From Arsenophonus sp046530735 (GTDB taxonomy: Bacteria; Pseudomonadota; Gammaproteobacteria; Enterobacterales; Enterobacteriaceae): DNA of 64,000 nt. Shown here in pieces: positions 31,250 to 44,074 of the stretch; position 1 is the first letter of the stretch; every line of letters starts with the position of its first letter. The stretch covers positions 1-64,000 of the forward strand of contig JBHEQV010000007.1 in NCBI GenBank assembly GCA_046530735.1. Reading direction: 5' to 3'. The notes beneath the pieces are model-generated. The model saw nothing but the letters and a program-made list of their open reading frames with translations. It was not told the DNA's origin and made no database searches. Position numbers and translations under genes: made by a program.

Positions 31250-33230
31250 AGAAGAATAAAACTATCCTTTTTTCTAAAAAAATAGAATTGGTTTATTTAC
31301 TATGTCTATTGAAAGTTAAAATTCTATCGGAGTCTGTATTTTTTAACCTAATGCATTAATTTTTAAAAATTAATCATATATTTATTTTAATAAAAATCGT
31401 TTTTTCATTTTATGCATCCTTTATAATAACAATTCTATTACCTGTTTAACAAAATGAGTATTAATAAAAAATAACCTGTTGTTGCACACAAAATGCATTT
31501 GCACAAATCTTATGCGCAGCAATCCTTCCATTAAAACGGTAATCACCGATTTCTCTAGTTTTAAAATCCCTTATTTTCAAGCCTTATACATCTTTAATAA
31601 TAGTGCTCCTCATTTATTATTTAAAAAATCTATATAACACAGTATTTTAAAATGATTAGTTGGAATATAGGTAACTATAGAATCCGATCATTTCTTCCTG
31701 TATCAGGAGTCTATGGCGATATTGCTTGGTTTAATTGCTTATAGCATAATATACAATCACTTCAATCTCTCTCCCCCTTCGATAAGGTCGCAGTTTTGAA
31801 ATGGATATCGTGACTTTAAGATAGGAAGCAACCGAGGTATTTCACACTATGCTACTTTCTTTTATCTTATTAGCGAAATGTATTTTTCAGTAATCATCCG
31901 TACTGCTGTGGATTCATATAACGCTGCCACTGATTCCTGGAAGAGGATACGCCAGAGACAAATAATAACTGCAATTTATCAGGTCATAATTGTAACGCAG
32001 AAGAGAATGACAGGATCTTTCCAGATTGCTTCAACCATCTTTTTTTTGAATAATAGCTACGCCATTAACAGTATGTTAATATCTAGACCGCTAGGAATGA
32101 CGGAGAGATGAACATGCGGATATTTATTGACTTATCGACTATAAGCGTGCAAGGACAGAAGATACCAATTTCAATATCCTGTTTGCATACTTGCTGTAAT
32201 ATAGGTCACACCCACTGTGGGCTCAAAACAGAGCGTTGAAGCTATGTCAGTTATTCTTGAAAAGAATTAAAGAAAGATGGACATAGTGAAAGGTAATATG
32301 TTGCTAGTTACAGTCAGATAAAATCTAAATTCGTTGTCCTAATTTCTGCTTGGCAGTTTTGAAGCTATATGAACTCCAGATTTTTGACTTACAGATTTAG
32401 CAGAAAGCAGTTGTGATAAGATTTAGGAGGAGTCACACCAGTAGTGACAACCAGATAAATCCAATGACATAGAGTGTTGCAGAAAAAAGTATTCGCTTAC
32501 AGAGCGACGTGTCTAAAAATTAATACTTTCACTATGTTTTCAAGAAATTTATTTCAAGCATCATTAATGGTGAAAACTAATTTAGTTGGTATTAAGGATA
32601 TAACATTTAGGTAAATTATTCTCTGAGGTATATTGCCAGAGAAATAGAAATTGTCATTCTGTCCGCATTTGTTCCAGATCTATCTGCTCAGTTATTTTTA
32701 GGTTCATCCAGGAACTAAAGGAAGCGTGGATTATTCGTAATTACCTATAGGTGATTGAATTCATCGGCAAGAATATTTTCGGACCATTGTCCTCAATGCA
32801 GTTATATCTACAACGTCATCAGCTTGTAGGCCTTCTCTCTAGGTGTTGCTGAAAACCCGGATAATCGTAATTAGAAGTGGATAATATTGCGTATCAAAAA
32901 AATTGAAACCGCAGTAAGTTGCACACATTGCTCTTTATTAGGTGTCATAAAAAATTTAATCAGTCTATCATCATTAATTTCGAAAAAGAGGTCTATAAAA
33001 ATCTTCAAATAGTTTAATAGCTTAACACATGAAGTCGCATATTATATTCCTGATTTTATGCAATTTATGCTTTCTAGGATGGAATTTATCCTAAGCGCCA
33101 TCTGGCTGAATTCCTAAAAAAATTCAAATATCGCATAATATAAAACAGTATTCAGATCATAAATATACACGAAACAGCCTAGCTGTTGCCGCTCTCACCA
33201 TGGTGAGGTACGTTTAATTTAAATGACAGT
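31250..33230. mobile_element. Unassigned ~1.9 kb repeat, copy 2
   Basis: Second copy of the repeat at 22790-24720, same orientation. Its right end directly abuts the 3' end of the decayed mukB. A 77-codon open stretch (31878-32111) parallels the one in copy 1 near 23440-23640 but is not continuous between copies. Family unassigned. Confidence 0.6.
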
Positions 33231-33249
33231 GGATTATATTTTTAACTGT

Positions 33250-36200
33250 TTATCTTCTTGGATAAAACCTTTCAAACAATAATGTGATATACATACTTTT
33301 GCTGACTGAGGAGTCTACGTATCATTTTATAGTTGCTCCCTTTTCCAGATTTATATTTTCAGGGGCATCGATAATTAATTGTATTTTAACTATTTAAAAA
33401 GTTAAACAGTGTTCTAATCGATTCAGTGTTCAATCTCTTTTATTCATACAGGAATAAAAGATTAGAAGGTAAAAATTTTTACATCGGTAATCGTTGTGAC
33501 TCTTCTCTTTCTAACTCTATAAAGCATCACTAAATTAACATACCTATATTAATCGCTTTTTTTCGTCAAAAAAACACTACTTTCTTCTTTTAGCAACCAC
33601 TTCAAAACTATAATTAATTTAAAAATCTAGTTATAAAGAATTATGATAATCAAATAATTCTTTACTAATAATTTATGATAAGAATTCTCTAATATCTATT
33701 GAAGAGTTTAAACATTGATAAAGCTTTGTCATTACTTTAGAAAATGTCAGATTCTTTAAATAGATCCTAATTATGGTCCCCTATTATTCTAACACTACAT
33801 CAAGTAGTGATTCATGACTTTGTTGAATATTAATATTAAGCCGTAACTCCTTTACCTATCCAAGAAAACAGACTATAGCTTCTGCTTAAGTGTAAACAGA
33901 TGCAATTTTGCTCATGATAAATCGTTTTAGGAATAATATTTCTCACATTCTTGGTATACTAATGACTAATTTTTATTCACTATCTATCAGGCGTGCAATT
34001 TAATTTCTATTTTTAATGCTATAAATCAAATCATCAGTGCAAATAATTATTCTCAAATACATTTCACATAAGTGTTGATAAACAGATAGAATAGCTCTAT
34101 TTTACAGCTCTCACTATTTAAGATCTTCAGAGGCATGGTGGGATTACATCCCCGTAATGTTCATTATCCGCTATGGTTGTCTAATATCACCTAACGCTTT
34201 TCTGATGTCAGACGTAAATTGCTGCAATCCATATAGCCAATTCACGTCGATGTAACCGACGTTAAACACCATTTTCTCTGATCATATGCAGATTTATAAC
34301 ATACCAACAAGATTTACCTGATACCATCTGGTCGCAAAGTTACTAATAGTCCCACTTTAATTTATATTATTTTTCTCCCAATTGTTTATTTCAACTTCAT
34401 AAAATGTGATTTATTTTCCAATTACTTGATGCGCAAGAGATTAGCATTGAATGTCTAATAAAGACGATCTTGGCATTCGTGTGCCAGTTTTTAGAATTAC
34501 TATCAGCCTAGAACGCGAATCACTTTTATTTCAACCTCAGCACTCTTATCATATCCTGCTTAGTTTTAAAGAGTTATTCGGTGAAGCTAATAAGTTGATT
34601 AAATCGTGAAAATTTTACTTTGTTGCTATCTTAGCTGTTGACGTATCTAATTAAGCTCTTTCAGATTGTTTCTAGAAGCTAACAGAGTTTATTATTTAAA
34701 TCTACATTTTTAATACCATTTCCATCGAGTCACTATAACTAAAATAATCTTGATGTTAAATAACTTGAATTAAAATAAAAGATTTCTGTTTGAATTACTG
34801 CTCTAACTGCTTGACTTGTTAATATTCTGATATAATTGATCCTCCTTATCAGGAAATCACTTTGTAAGATATTAGCTGTCGACTTTAATTTTTCTAACTA
34901 TTTATATGTTTATCCAAAAAGTATTCAACTTCTTTCTGGTTCTGTAAGTTCTTTAGCGATTTCTTAAATTCGATTAACTAGCGTTTCATATATTAGTAAA
35001 TTAATGCTCGGCAACAATCGAGTTTAAACTTGCCAAACATTCTCTTTAATCCAAGTATATTATTATTTTTATTGTTGTATTTGAGATTTTAATTGTGCTA
35101 ACTATCGTTTAAATTTATCTCTACGTTGGTTAACAAATAAATTCATCTTCTGAATCCTACGTCAAAAGCTATCTACAGATATTTGCTAATAAAATCATTA
35201 AATGCATCATTAGCTCGTTATGATTTCTGCATATTTAAAAGAATGGGCGTAGCATAGCGTTAAATTAACGTATTTCTCTTAGATGAACATTTCTATTTGA
35301 TTTTTACTAATCACAAAACTAAATAGAGGTCTTTAGACTAATTAAAAATGCAATTAACGTTCTGAAGATCGAATTAATTACTACCTGGTTAAATTCTTTT
35401 TCATTAAAAATGCTACAATCAAAAGATTGTAGTTTATCTTATTGAAGATAAACATGATCTAGATATTCGGAAATCAATTCACCAAGTTATGAATGAATTG
35501 TTACTAATTCAGGAATAACAATACTATCTCTTGTTGGATCATAGAGCATTAAAAATAAAATGCATTCTCGATGAGAATATTATCATAAATTTCAGATAAT
35601 ATAAAACACTCACAAACCTTTCAATCAAAGCAAGTAAGCGGTTATTATTAGAGTGAGCCGATTGATTTACTAAGATGACTACATGTTACTATAATCTACG
35701 TTTTTAAATTCTGACTTCATACGTTCAACGCTGTGATATCACGTTCTTGTTCTAATAATTATTGTAATGTTCAGTAATTTCATTACTATCACTAAAACTA
35801 TCATTTGCCTGCACTATTAATTGATTATGCGCATTTTTTGCATTTTCAAAAAAATAGATGCTTTTTAATTAACATTTAAATTTTTTGTTTAATCTACTCA
35901 AATTCTTGTTCTATTAACATACGATGTCCACTACTTTTACTAATAAAAACACTTACTTACTATTTTAAGCTTCTATTTTTCTTCCAGAAAAATGCTAGCT
36001 TAACTAGCTGATTATACTATTTAGTATAAAATAAGATTTTGATAAATTGCATTGTGTATCTTTCTTACTATTAGATTTTTTTCAATTCACATAATAACAT
36101 CTATAAGGCGCTCAATGCATTTGATAAGATGTTTATTGTAAACCCTCTAAACGCACAGTAATGCTTATCCTTTTTGATAAGCCTTATTTCGTTTTACCTC

Positions 36201-37673
36201 ATTGCCAATATTATAACTAAGTTACAAGCTTAGTCAAATTGGTTAATCACCGTATCAATAACGTTAATCTTCTGTTTTAAAGCAAATAATTTTTCGCTAT
36301 TCTATTTTTCTATTTTACTCAAAACTAGTTAAAAACTGCTTGATATTATTTGATATTAGTTTAAGGCATTTAGCAAATTCTCTCTACTAGTTCCAATTTT
36401 TACTGGGCTTTTTAATATTAAATTCCACGCATCTACTGAACATCTAACGCTTACTGATAATCAGACAGTTAGCTTTTTATCTCATCAACTTCAATTCAGC
36501 CACCTAAACTTTAGTTTTAAGCTCAGTTTACTACTCTAATGTTTTCTTAACAAGCTTCACTTTGCTCTTTTAGAGAGTACGTGATCATCTCTTAAATATC
36601 TGCTTGATAGCGATTAATTTTTCTTGCTAAGGTATATTTCCGGGTCGCAATAAACCCCAGATGATCTGTGACTATCTAAAATTAGCTTCTAAATCTAATA
36701 AAGAACTATTTTTAATCCAGTTTACATACCATTTTAACATGACGACTCTGAACAGTTATTAGTTGTATTCAGCTATTAAATAATTCCGCTTAAACAATAA
36801 GTACACTATCTCTAGATGCATCCGGCGTTCATTATCATGCTGTATATAACCAGCAAAACATAATCTGTTATTTTATTTGATTAAACGTCTAAATAAATCA
36901 CGATCAGATTGATTAACGCGAATTATTTTTCATACATTAACCTATTTCACGCAAAGCTGTTTCCGTATCCTAAAAGGTTTTTGAATATCACTATTTTCAG
37001 GAAAAAGATAATTACGTAATGAATGCGTAATAACGCTAGAAATTTCATCGTATAATAATCTTCAATTAAGCTATAAAATTTGCTTCTGTCAGTTAATGAT
37101 CTGAATCGTTTTGGAAAAAATGCCTAAATCAAATAACTTGGCATAATAATCGGTGATTGAATTAAATTATTTAAATTGCATACTTTCAATTGCATTTACT
37201 TGATCTTTTAAATTATTTAAATTAATTACTTCGTTTGACCTTCTTCAACTTACTCAGTCAAATATAAGTTAATAAAATTACTGTTTATAATCTTTCAGAT
37301 ATAAAAGATCTATATCAACTCTTTATTACCTCCCGTAATTTATTGTAAGTGAATACCCACTAAAATACACTGATGACAAAAATTAATTATGTTCAAAATT
37401 AAATAACAAATCCTTGGAGGTAATTTTTTATGCAATCCTTTTATACCTCTATTCATAGAGGTACCAACCGCTTCAGTGAATTTACTAAAATACAACAAGG
37501 TTAAATCAGGGATTATAAAATAGTAAATATCGCTATAATTGGCGACTTATCAGAATCGTTCTCAGCAGAGAACGTTATTACTAACTTATCAAATCAAACA
37601 TTCTGACAAAAAGGTGTTCTAGTTGATGAGTTTAAGTTAGCAAAATTTTCTTCGTTTTAATATAGCTATTCAT
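33250..37673 (-). pseudogene. mukB: mukB pseudogene, condensin SMC-like ATPase
   Basis: About 4.4 kb, the full length expected for a 1,486-residue MukB, riddled with stops and frameshifts. Matches to E. coli MukB read from the minus strand, in order: FDLISQLVITFSAENDSDKS (~37600; E. coli FDLDELVTTLSGGNGAGKS, so the Walker A is destroyed); SSVITHSLRNYLFPENSDI (~37050-36985); RRLHRRELA (~34245); IADNEHYGDV (~34170); VKELRLNINIQQSHESLLDV (~33850-33790; E. coli VNSVRLNVNVRETHAMLLDV); KIQLIIDAPENINLEKGA (~33400-33340; E. coli MQLIIAAPENISPEKGT). The start overlaps the mukE stop. The order cmoM-mukF-mukE-mukB is that of E. coli. Function is certainly lost for this copy. Confidence 0.93.
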
Positions 37674-38360
37674 CTTCTGCTTCATCTTTATTACTATCAT
37701 TATTTCTCTATCAGTTAATGATAAGTTATCTTTAATGATATGGCTTCACAATTATGGATCATAGGTAATTTAGCTTTCTATAGATCATCGGCGCTACACG
37801 TATCACAACCAAAACAAAAAAATAAATTCGGTTTTCATAAAATGATGACTATTATTTTGTAAAAAAGAATCATTCTTAATCGATGCAGACGATTAAACGA
37901 AGTACGAATTTTTTTTAATCTCTGTTTATCCAAATTAATCCCACTGTCAAAGGATTATTAAAAAATTTAAGTAATTTACTTTGATCTGCTAGTGAAAGCA
38001 GTTATTCAAATATGGCTCCTCCTTCACAGTAAAAATACCCTAATTGGAAATCTTTTCAGGCTTATAAAATAATAAAGAGTTTTGCCAAGGCAAATAATAT
38101 TTTTAAAATAAAACTAAGAGAGGAACTAAGGTGTTCGAATGTGATCATAATAGAAAACCTTTTCAGACGCATTGGATGGATCATCTAAACATTATATTGA
38201 GGTAAAAGCAGTTAATTCCTCTTAAAATCCATAAAAATGCATGATGATCAATATAATTGAAAATATTACGCTCAGCTAGAAGCTAGCTTTTAATTCAGGG
38301 AAAATAGAGCTGACTAAAGCTTATGCTAAATTTACTAACATAAATGTTTAATGTTTGGCA
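37666..38360 (-). pseudogene. mukE: mukE pseudogene, condensin accessory subunit
   Basis: Read on the minus strand from about 38360: MLVNLA-ALVSSIFPEL (E. coli MPVKLAQALANPLFPAL), HFYGF-EELTAF, ITYIF..., then DKQRLKKIRTSFNRLHRLRM (~37930-37880; E. coli [21 protein letters not shown]), and the acidic tail DSNKDEAEDE before a stop at 37666. Multiple internal stops. The stop overlaps the mukB start codon, the coupling seen in intact operons. Confidence 0.88.
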
Positions 38361-39681
38361 AAATATATATCTGTATCTTGCTCCATAATCATTAATCGCT
38401 ATCTATCTCAGGGTGGATATTCTGAGAAATCTACTTCTTATATCCTAACTTTGGTGCCTGATTGACAATCATGCGCAATATAAAAATTCTGTTTCTGTAG
38501 ATTTTAGTAAAAAAGTTATGTAATATTAAACCAGTATCAAGTAAATTCTGATTTTTCTTATAATCAAACAATACCTGTTCCATCATATTAATCAGTTGTT
38601 CATTAATCTCATTAAATTCTTCATATACTAATTTAACTAGTAACACATTAGTCATTTCTTTGTTAGTCAACACTAAATTTTCATCACGCACATCAATAAT
38701 TATTTTAACATTGGCTATCGTTAATATTCATGGATTGGCAAAATGATTTTTATAAGATCTGTAACCATTGCAAATATTCTATTTTTATCTATATCAATGT
38801 CAGCACAAATAAATTTGCACACATGGCCGATCATAGCCAATACAGAAATCGATAGATTGTTGACTTATAGATAATAATTCGATCAAAGTTACTTTATAGA
38901 TCAAATACTATCTTATCAGTCAATTCTGAACTCACCTCTCTCTTTCTCTACTATCCTCATATTCGCTTCTTGGATAGGCAAGAAATTAGTCTGTAATTTA
39001 TTGCCGTCCGGTTCCAGAGTATCTCTTGTAATTTATGTAATATGCATGAACTTTCTGTTAAAAGTTATTCACAATTGATAATCGCTGTACTCCAATCTCC
39101 TGACTGGAGTAATTCGGATATGCCTTTCTTTGCGTTATTTTGTTGCTCATCCATTACACACTACGAAATATCAATACTAACAAAAATTTCTGCTACTAAA
39201 TGCTTTCATGACGTAAACAGATTATAATGCCAATGAAATTTATCTCTCCTTTTTTCTGCAGCATCTGTCTCTACAACTTAATTCGCCAGCTATGATAGAA
39301 TGTTTCATGGATAAACTTAAGGAAGAAAACTTCATCTAGCAAATAAATAATCACTGATACCTATATCGAGTTGCGTCAAACGATAAATTGTATTACCTTC
39401 AATATTTTTCACTAGAAAAATAATTAAATAATTTTTTCCTTACCGTGTCATTAATATCATTATTAGTTCTGGCGGTAACCGTTTCTGCGGTCAGCTCTAA
39501 TCCTCTTTGCTAACTTCACAAAAGCATCAATTAATTTACCTTAGCTTATTTTACCATCAAGCGCCCAGCATTGGGAATAGCAACAGTCAATAAAAGATTT
39601 TACGCTCAAAAGTAATATTATTGAAAATTATTTTTCCGCGTTTAGGATACTAATTTCAGAACAGTCTAAAAATTTATCCAT
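38360..39681 (-). pseudogene. mukF: mukF pseudogene, condensin kleisin
   Basis: N-terminal text at 39681-39540 (MDKFLDCSEISILNAEK, then CWALDGK, E. coli ATLNGERLDGE) and an 86-codon open C-terminal stretch at 38431-38691: MRDENLVLTNKEM...YEEFNEINEQL...NQAPKLG, closely matching E. coli MRDEEMALRDEEV...FEEFNEIREQL...DQAVRLG. INDYGA occurs just downstream in another frame (E. coli INDYGAK). The middle is broken by stops. The open C-terminal stretch is a fossil of the kleisin winged-helix region, not a separate gene. Confidence 0.92.
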
Positions 39682-39702
39682 AATTAATCCTTTCAGATAG
39701 GC

Positions 39703-40463
39703 TTAACATGCCATAACGTAAATATAAGGTCACAGATCAATATAAAGTTGTTATCAACAATAACTATGCTCTAAAATAAATGACGCTAGAAAATCTTTAT
39801 TTTGTAACTGATAGTTTTGTATATAATCATGAAAAATCTGTATATTCTTTTGCTAATTATTTTAAAATAAAATTTTTCTAATCATTGATATACTTTTTCT
39901 GAAACAATGAATTTATAGGTGAAGTGAACGTTTGTAGCGTTGTTGAATATTAGGTGTATCGCTAAATAAAAGCTATCTAATACAAAATTTTATCACTAAC
40001 TCATTTTTATTATAAAACATTACAGAAAATGCGCCACCTAAGTTAATCATATATTCACTAGAGTTTTATTGCAAATTTTTGTTCACTAATCCCATTTAAT
40101 AACTTCATAAAACAACACTAAATCAACGGTTCTCGTTCCTGTTAAATATTAATCAATCTCCTGAACAGGAGAGTGAATAAATTGCATATTTTAGCTTACT
40201 TTTTCAGCCAATAATTTATCGTGTTCAAGTATTGTTGCTGAAATACCATAAATAATAACTTAAAGCTCCATCGCAGAAAACTTATTAGCAAAAACCTTCT
40301 CTAACCCACACACGTCTAAATAGCTTTAAATATTTATTAAGCAAAATTATAATAAAGGCTTTAGATCCTAACAAATATCAGATTCACGTATTTTTTCCTT
40401 CTGTTATAGGATAAATATCCTGCACAAACTTATCTGCAATATCATTAAACTGCGATCTACCAT
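39703..40463 (-). pseudogene. cmoM: cmoM (smtA) pseudogene, tRNA cmo5U methyltransferase
   Basis: Start ATG at 40463 (MVDRSLMI; E. coli MQDRNFDDI). Further fragments: NMQFIHSPVQEI (~40190; E. coli NMQFIHCAAQDV), TVDLVLFYEVIKWD (~40130-40090; E. coli PVDLILFHAVLEWV), FSVMFYNKN in another frame, IFHDYIQNYQLQNKDFLASF (~39840-39780; E. coli VFHDYLREKHQQRDCYEALL) and PYIYV near the end. Stops and frameshifts separate them. CmoM makes the methyl ester of cmo5U34 in some tRNAs. It directly precedes mukF, as in E. coli. Confidence 0.88.
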
Positions 40464-40554
40464 GAAATACCCTGATACTACTTATTATAAAACTTAATCA
40501 GCATTGACGATAAAAATATCTATTTAATAGATAGATTTATTAAATAATATATCT

Positions 40555-41345
40555 TTCAGGAAGATAGTATGTTTTTTAAATAATTTAGGTTTAATCTTGA
40601 ACTAATCTTTCATAGACTGCAATGGATTTTGACTATCTAATACTAATTGTGGTAATTCTTAATTTTACACCCAAACATACTGATACAGAGTGATCTTAAA
40701 TTTTTGATCAAAATTGAAATAATAAATTTACAGTTTATATTCTATAACACCCATTAAATTATTAAACTACATCATTTATTTTAGTATGCATCAGCGGGAT
40801 AAATCGATATTCTATATAAAGCTATACACAAATGATCGAATTCATATTTTCCAGTGGTTAAACATCTTTCAGATCAAAAAGGCGGTCTATAAATTCTTTT
40901 CTATTGTTTGTAAGTACCCGATGGGATCCATAAGGATGAGACATAGTTGGCTAAGATCACGTAATAAGGGGAAAGCGTTAATTACGATCTTGTTATTATG
41001 AAAGATAAATAAAAACTAATCAATATGCGATCGTTCTATACCTATAAAAAATAACATCGTGAAGTTTTATTTGGCATTTGCAGAAGATATTTATATCTAC
41101 GTACAGATAAGCAGATGAATAGCTTTAAACGCTTTATATTTCAGATTCTGCGCTTCTTCTCCTCCTCATTTCACAAAAATTTTCCATTATGATGTTGAAT
41201 AAGAAGCGTCTGCATAAACAGCGATTCAGGCTAGATCTAGATACAACGGAATTCAAAAATTTGTATTCATATACCAACATATAGATGAATGAAAGAAAAC
41301 TATTTTTCACAATAAAATAACTACGCTCCATGTACTGGCAACAGT
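40555..41345 (-). mobile_element. IS481-like element, decayed
   Basis: Minus-oriented copy matching 7430-8345 (shared blocks around 40795-40870, 41055-41110 and 41215-41300). Open stretches at 40786-41001 and 41134-41331 are remnants or antisense noise within it. Confidence 0.68.
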
Positions 41346-41384
41346 ATCGTCAGAAAACAATGAGAAGTATGGTATGTGATCATC

Positions 41385-41820
41385 CAGGCTATGTTTGTAA
41401 CAGTTATTTGTAGATCTCATATACTATATAAAGGATTTTCGCTATAGCTGTTACCATTAAAAGCAAGCAGTCATAAAGATTAAAAAAACTTTCCCTCATT
41501 CCTTATCCAAGATAAAACTGCATCTCATTAGTTAGCTCGGCGACAATATATTAGATGATGTCGATCTATGTATTGAAGCAACTCATTCTACTTTTATCAT
41601 CACTCATATTATCACAGTAAACATGTTATCTTCTGGGGAACATTAATTAATGTTGCAGAGATATCATTAAAAATCTCCAATTATAGAAAAATATTTAACA
41701 ATCTTACTAGAAAATCTTATAGCAAAACTACATCAGAAGGATAAATGATTTAGTTATTTTCAATGTACGTTGAATATCTTGACTATATAGGGTAATCGAA
41801 ACAAACAGTCATTAATTTAG
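41385..41820 (+). mobile_element. IS1595-like element, left part, split by IS256
   Basis: Matches 27670-28090 (shared ctacatcagaaggataaatg and ttagttat...caatgtacg). It stops at 41818 where the IS256-like copy begins, and resumes at 43141. The 8-bp sequence ATTAATTT occurs at 41811-41818 and again at 43141-43148, the expected target duplication. Confidence 0.72.
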
Positions 41821-43140
41821 AGTTATGGTTATTTCTGGTGTATAGAGTTTCGGATATAATGGCAAATCTCTTCCTTCTAATTCGTTTGTAAATAATTTTA
41901 ATAAAATATATCATATGCCATAAAATTTATTCCTACTGATATTCATGAAACCAGATATCACCTCTAATTTTTATATGAACTTATTCGTAATAGTGGTAGG
42001 TAACTGATAGGACCGCTGTTAAGGTGGAACTTGAAGCCCATGGCTACAACAAGATGCTGACGCCAGTGTCCTTACCATTATCCGAATATAGCAAACTATA
42101 CAGATGGGTATTTTGGAATGTTAAGATTAAAGTACCTAAGATCAGAGGATCGCAGCGGAAACGGAATATCCTTGACAACTCATTAATACCGTCTTATCTA
42201 AAGTGTATAAAAAAACGTTAAAGAGCTTCTACTATGACCTTACCGGCAAGCATACTCCACCGAAAATTTTTATGAAGCTATTGGGTAATATTTCTTACTA
42301 AAAAGCACATTATTTCTTTGTTACTAACATCAGGAGACTGAAAATAGCAATAGCTTAAAGAGTGCAGACAATAGTAGCTGCATAATTTAGCTATACACGC
42401 TATGTTTATTTCTTGTCTTAAGGCATATGTTATTCTGTTATCCAGCTGAACACCTTTGTCTGCTTATTGATTATTGAGTCAGTTAGCATGGACATAGGAG
42501 GTTATTACAGTTAAATATAGTTATCAAAAAATCAGAAACAAGCTGAGCATAACTTTTCAATGGCTTACAATTGCGTAGATTAACCATATATCCTAGACTT
42601 GCTAAGGAGAGACGCGGCGCTATTAGTTTTTTGAATTTAATAGAAAAAATATTCTAGGATACACAGCACTAACGAACTGTTAGATATCATAAAATAGTTA
42701 ATATCCTCCTTAACTTCATAAATCCATGTGACTAAAAGTTAAGATTGTGTAAGCTTGTAAGAAGATCTGGATAGTATAGAGCTATAATATTACTAATAAA
42801 GCTCTTGATATTTTGTTGGCAAGGTTTTTAGCGTATCCCTCTCTAAGCGATGAAAGAAGCTGGAGAAAGAGCAAGAAGAACACCTATGGCATTCTACGAT
42901 TTTCCATCAGTAACTTGCTGTCCAATAAGAATAATCAATTCAATTAAAATCAGTTTCTGCGAGAATTAGGCTACGAAACTCATTCGCGAAGCAAGGGCAG
43001 TGGTTCTAAAAAAATAACCCTTCAATAGTATTTAAGCTGCTGACTCTATAGGTAAATAATGTTCAATTTAATGATGGATAGCAGATTCACGAAGCATCAG
43101 AGTACAGGTTGCTGTCATATACTAAATTTGTTAATAACTA
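41819..43140 (+). mobile_element. IS256-family element inserted in an IS1595-like element
   Basis: About 1.32 kb, bounded on both sides by ATTAATTT. Left terminus agagttatggttatttctggtgt, right terminus ending aaatttgttaataacta. A 65-codon open stretch at 42024-42221 covers the N-terminal IKVPKIRGSQRKRN part (IS256 IKVPRDR-type text). Otherwise decayed. Confidence 0.82.
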
Positions 43141-43710
43141 ATTAATTTTGAAACAACATTTAAATGGGGTCACGACTTCCTGTGAGTTGGCTAGAGCAAC
43201 CATAAATACATTTATGTTGTATTGTGTTTGACGTCGAAACTATTTTTCCATGAACTCTTTAAATGGAGGTAGTATTGTTTCCCACATAGTAAAAACAAAA
43301 AATATGAGAGATAAGGAGATAAAAGAAAAGAATAAATCGCGATCTTAATTGATCCTAGATCGAAAAAGGTCTCATGTGTTAGTGATAAGATTCTTAAAGA
43401 GTTTAATGCAAAGCGTATTAGCTGTATTCTTTAGCCAATCTATAGATAAATAATGATCCTTTGCTCGTATGGAGATAAATGGTGTGAAACCTTTGCTAGG
43501 AGGAATAAATTACTCAGTATCATTTAATAAAGTTTATTATTAATAATAATTAATAGTAATAAATTCCACATACAAAATACAATATTTACCATCCGATTAA
43601 AAGGATGAGTAAGTAGACTTTATCATGTGGTAAAGTCGTTTTATTTATTAAATTTTCTGGCTGAAGAAGATTGCTGTAAATCATAACAATTGAAATATAC
43701 AATCATGACT
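43141..43710 (+). mobile_element. IS1595-like element, right part
   Basis: Continuation after the IS256 insertion: catgaactctttaaatggag, gagataaggagataaaag and gttagtgataagattcttaa match 28165-28330. The segment 43580-43690 parallels 28490-28620, marking the right end. Confidence 0.7.
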
Positions 43711-43789
43711 ACAGATTGCCCTTCGAACAAAGCTAGAACCTTTGCCAATATAGCATATCATTAACATTATCTCGTTTTTATCCTTTTAG

Positions 43790-44060
43790 CAAAGTAAATT
43801 TAAATGCGCTTTAGTACTTAGTTAAAGTAAATGCAGGCTCTTTATTAGCCTGAATGACAGTTCTGATTTTAGGTGTTGTAGTTAGCATGACAATGGAGGT
43901 TAATAATCATAATATTTTGCCACCAATTATATCTATCAGTAGCTATCTTGTCATGAACATAGCTGTATGCCGATTCGTATATAATAATTCTGAACAAAAC
44001 AGTTTAATAAAAATATTAAGACTTTCATTAAAAAATTTAAATATTAATTTATTAACTAGG
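43790..44060 (-). mobile_element. IS481-like terminal fragment
   Basis: Terminal piece with the shared ttttaggtgttgtag and tatatctatcagtagctatc blocks (compare 25195-25290 and 8260-8340). The open stretch 43854-44075 runs across this fragment on the opposite strand and is not a gene. It abuts the decayed elyC. Confidence 0.6.
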
Positions 44061-44074
44061 ATTGAAAGATTCTA

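Noticed and set aside
38431..38691. 86-codon minus-strand ORF as a stand-alone gene
   Set aside because: It is the open C-terminal scrap of the mukF pseudogene.
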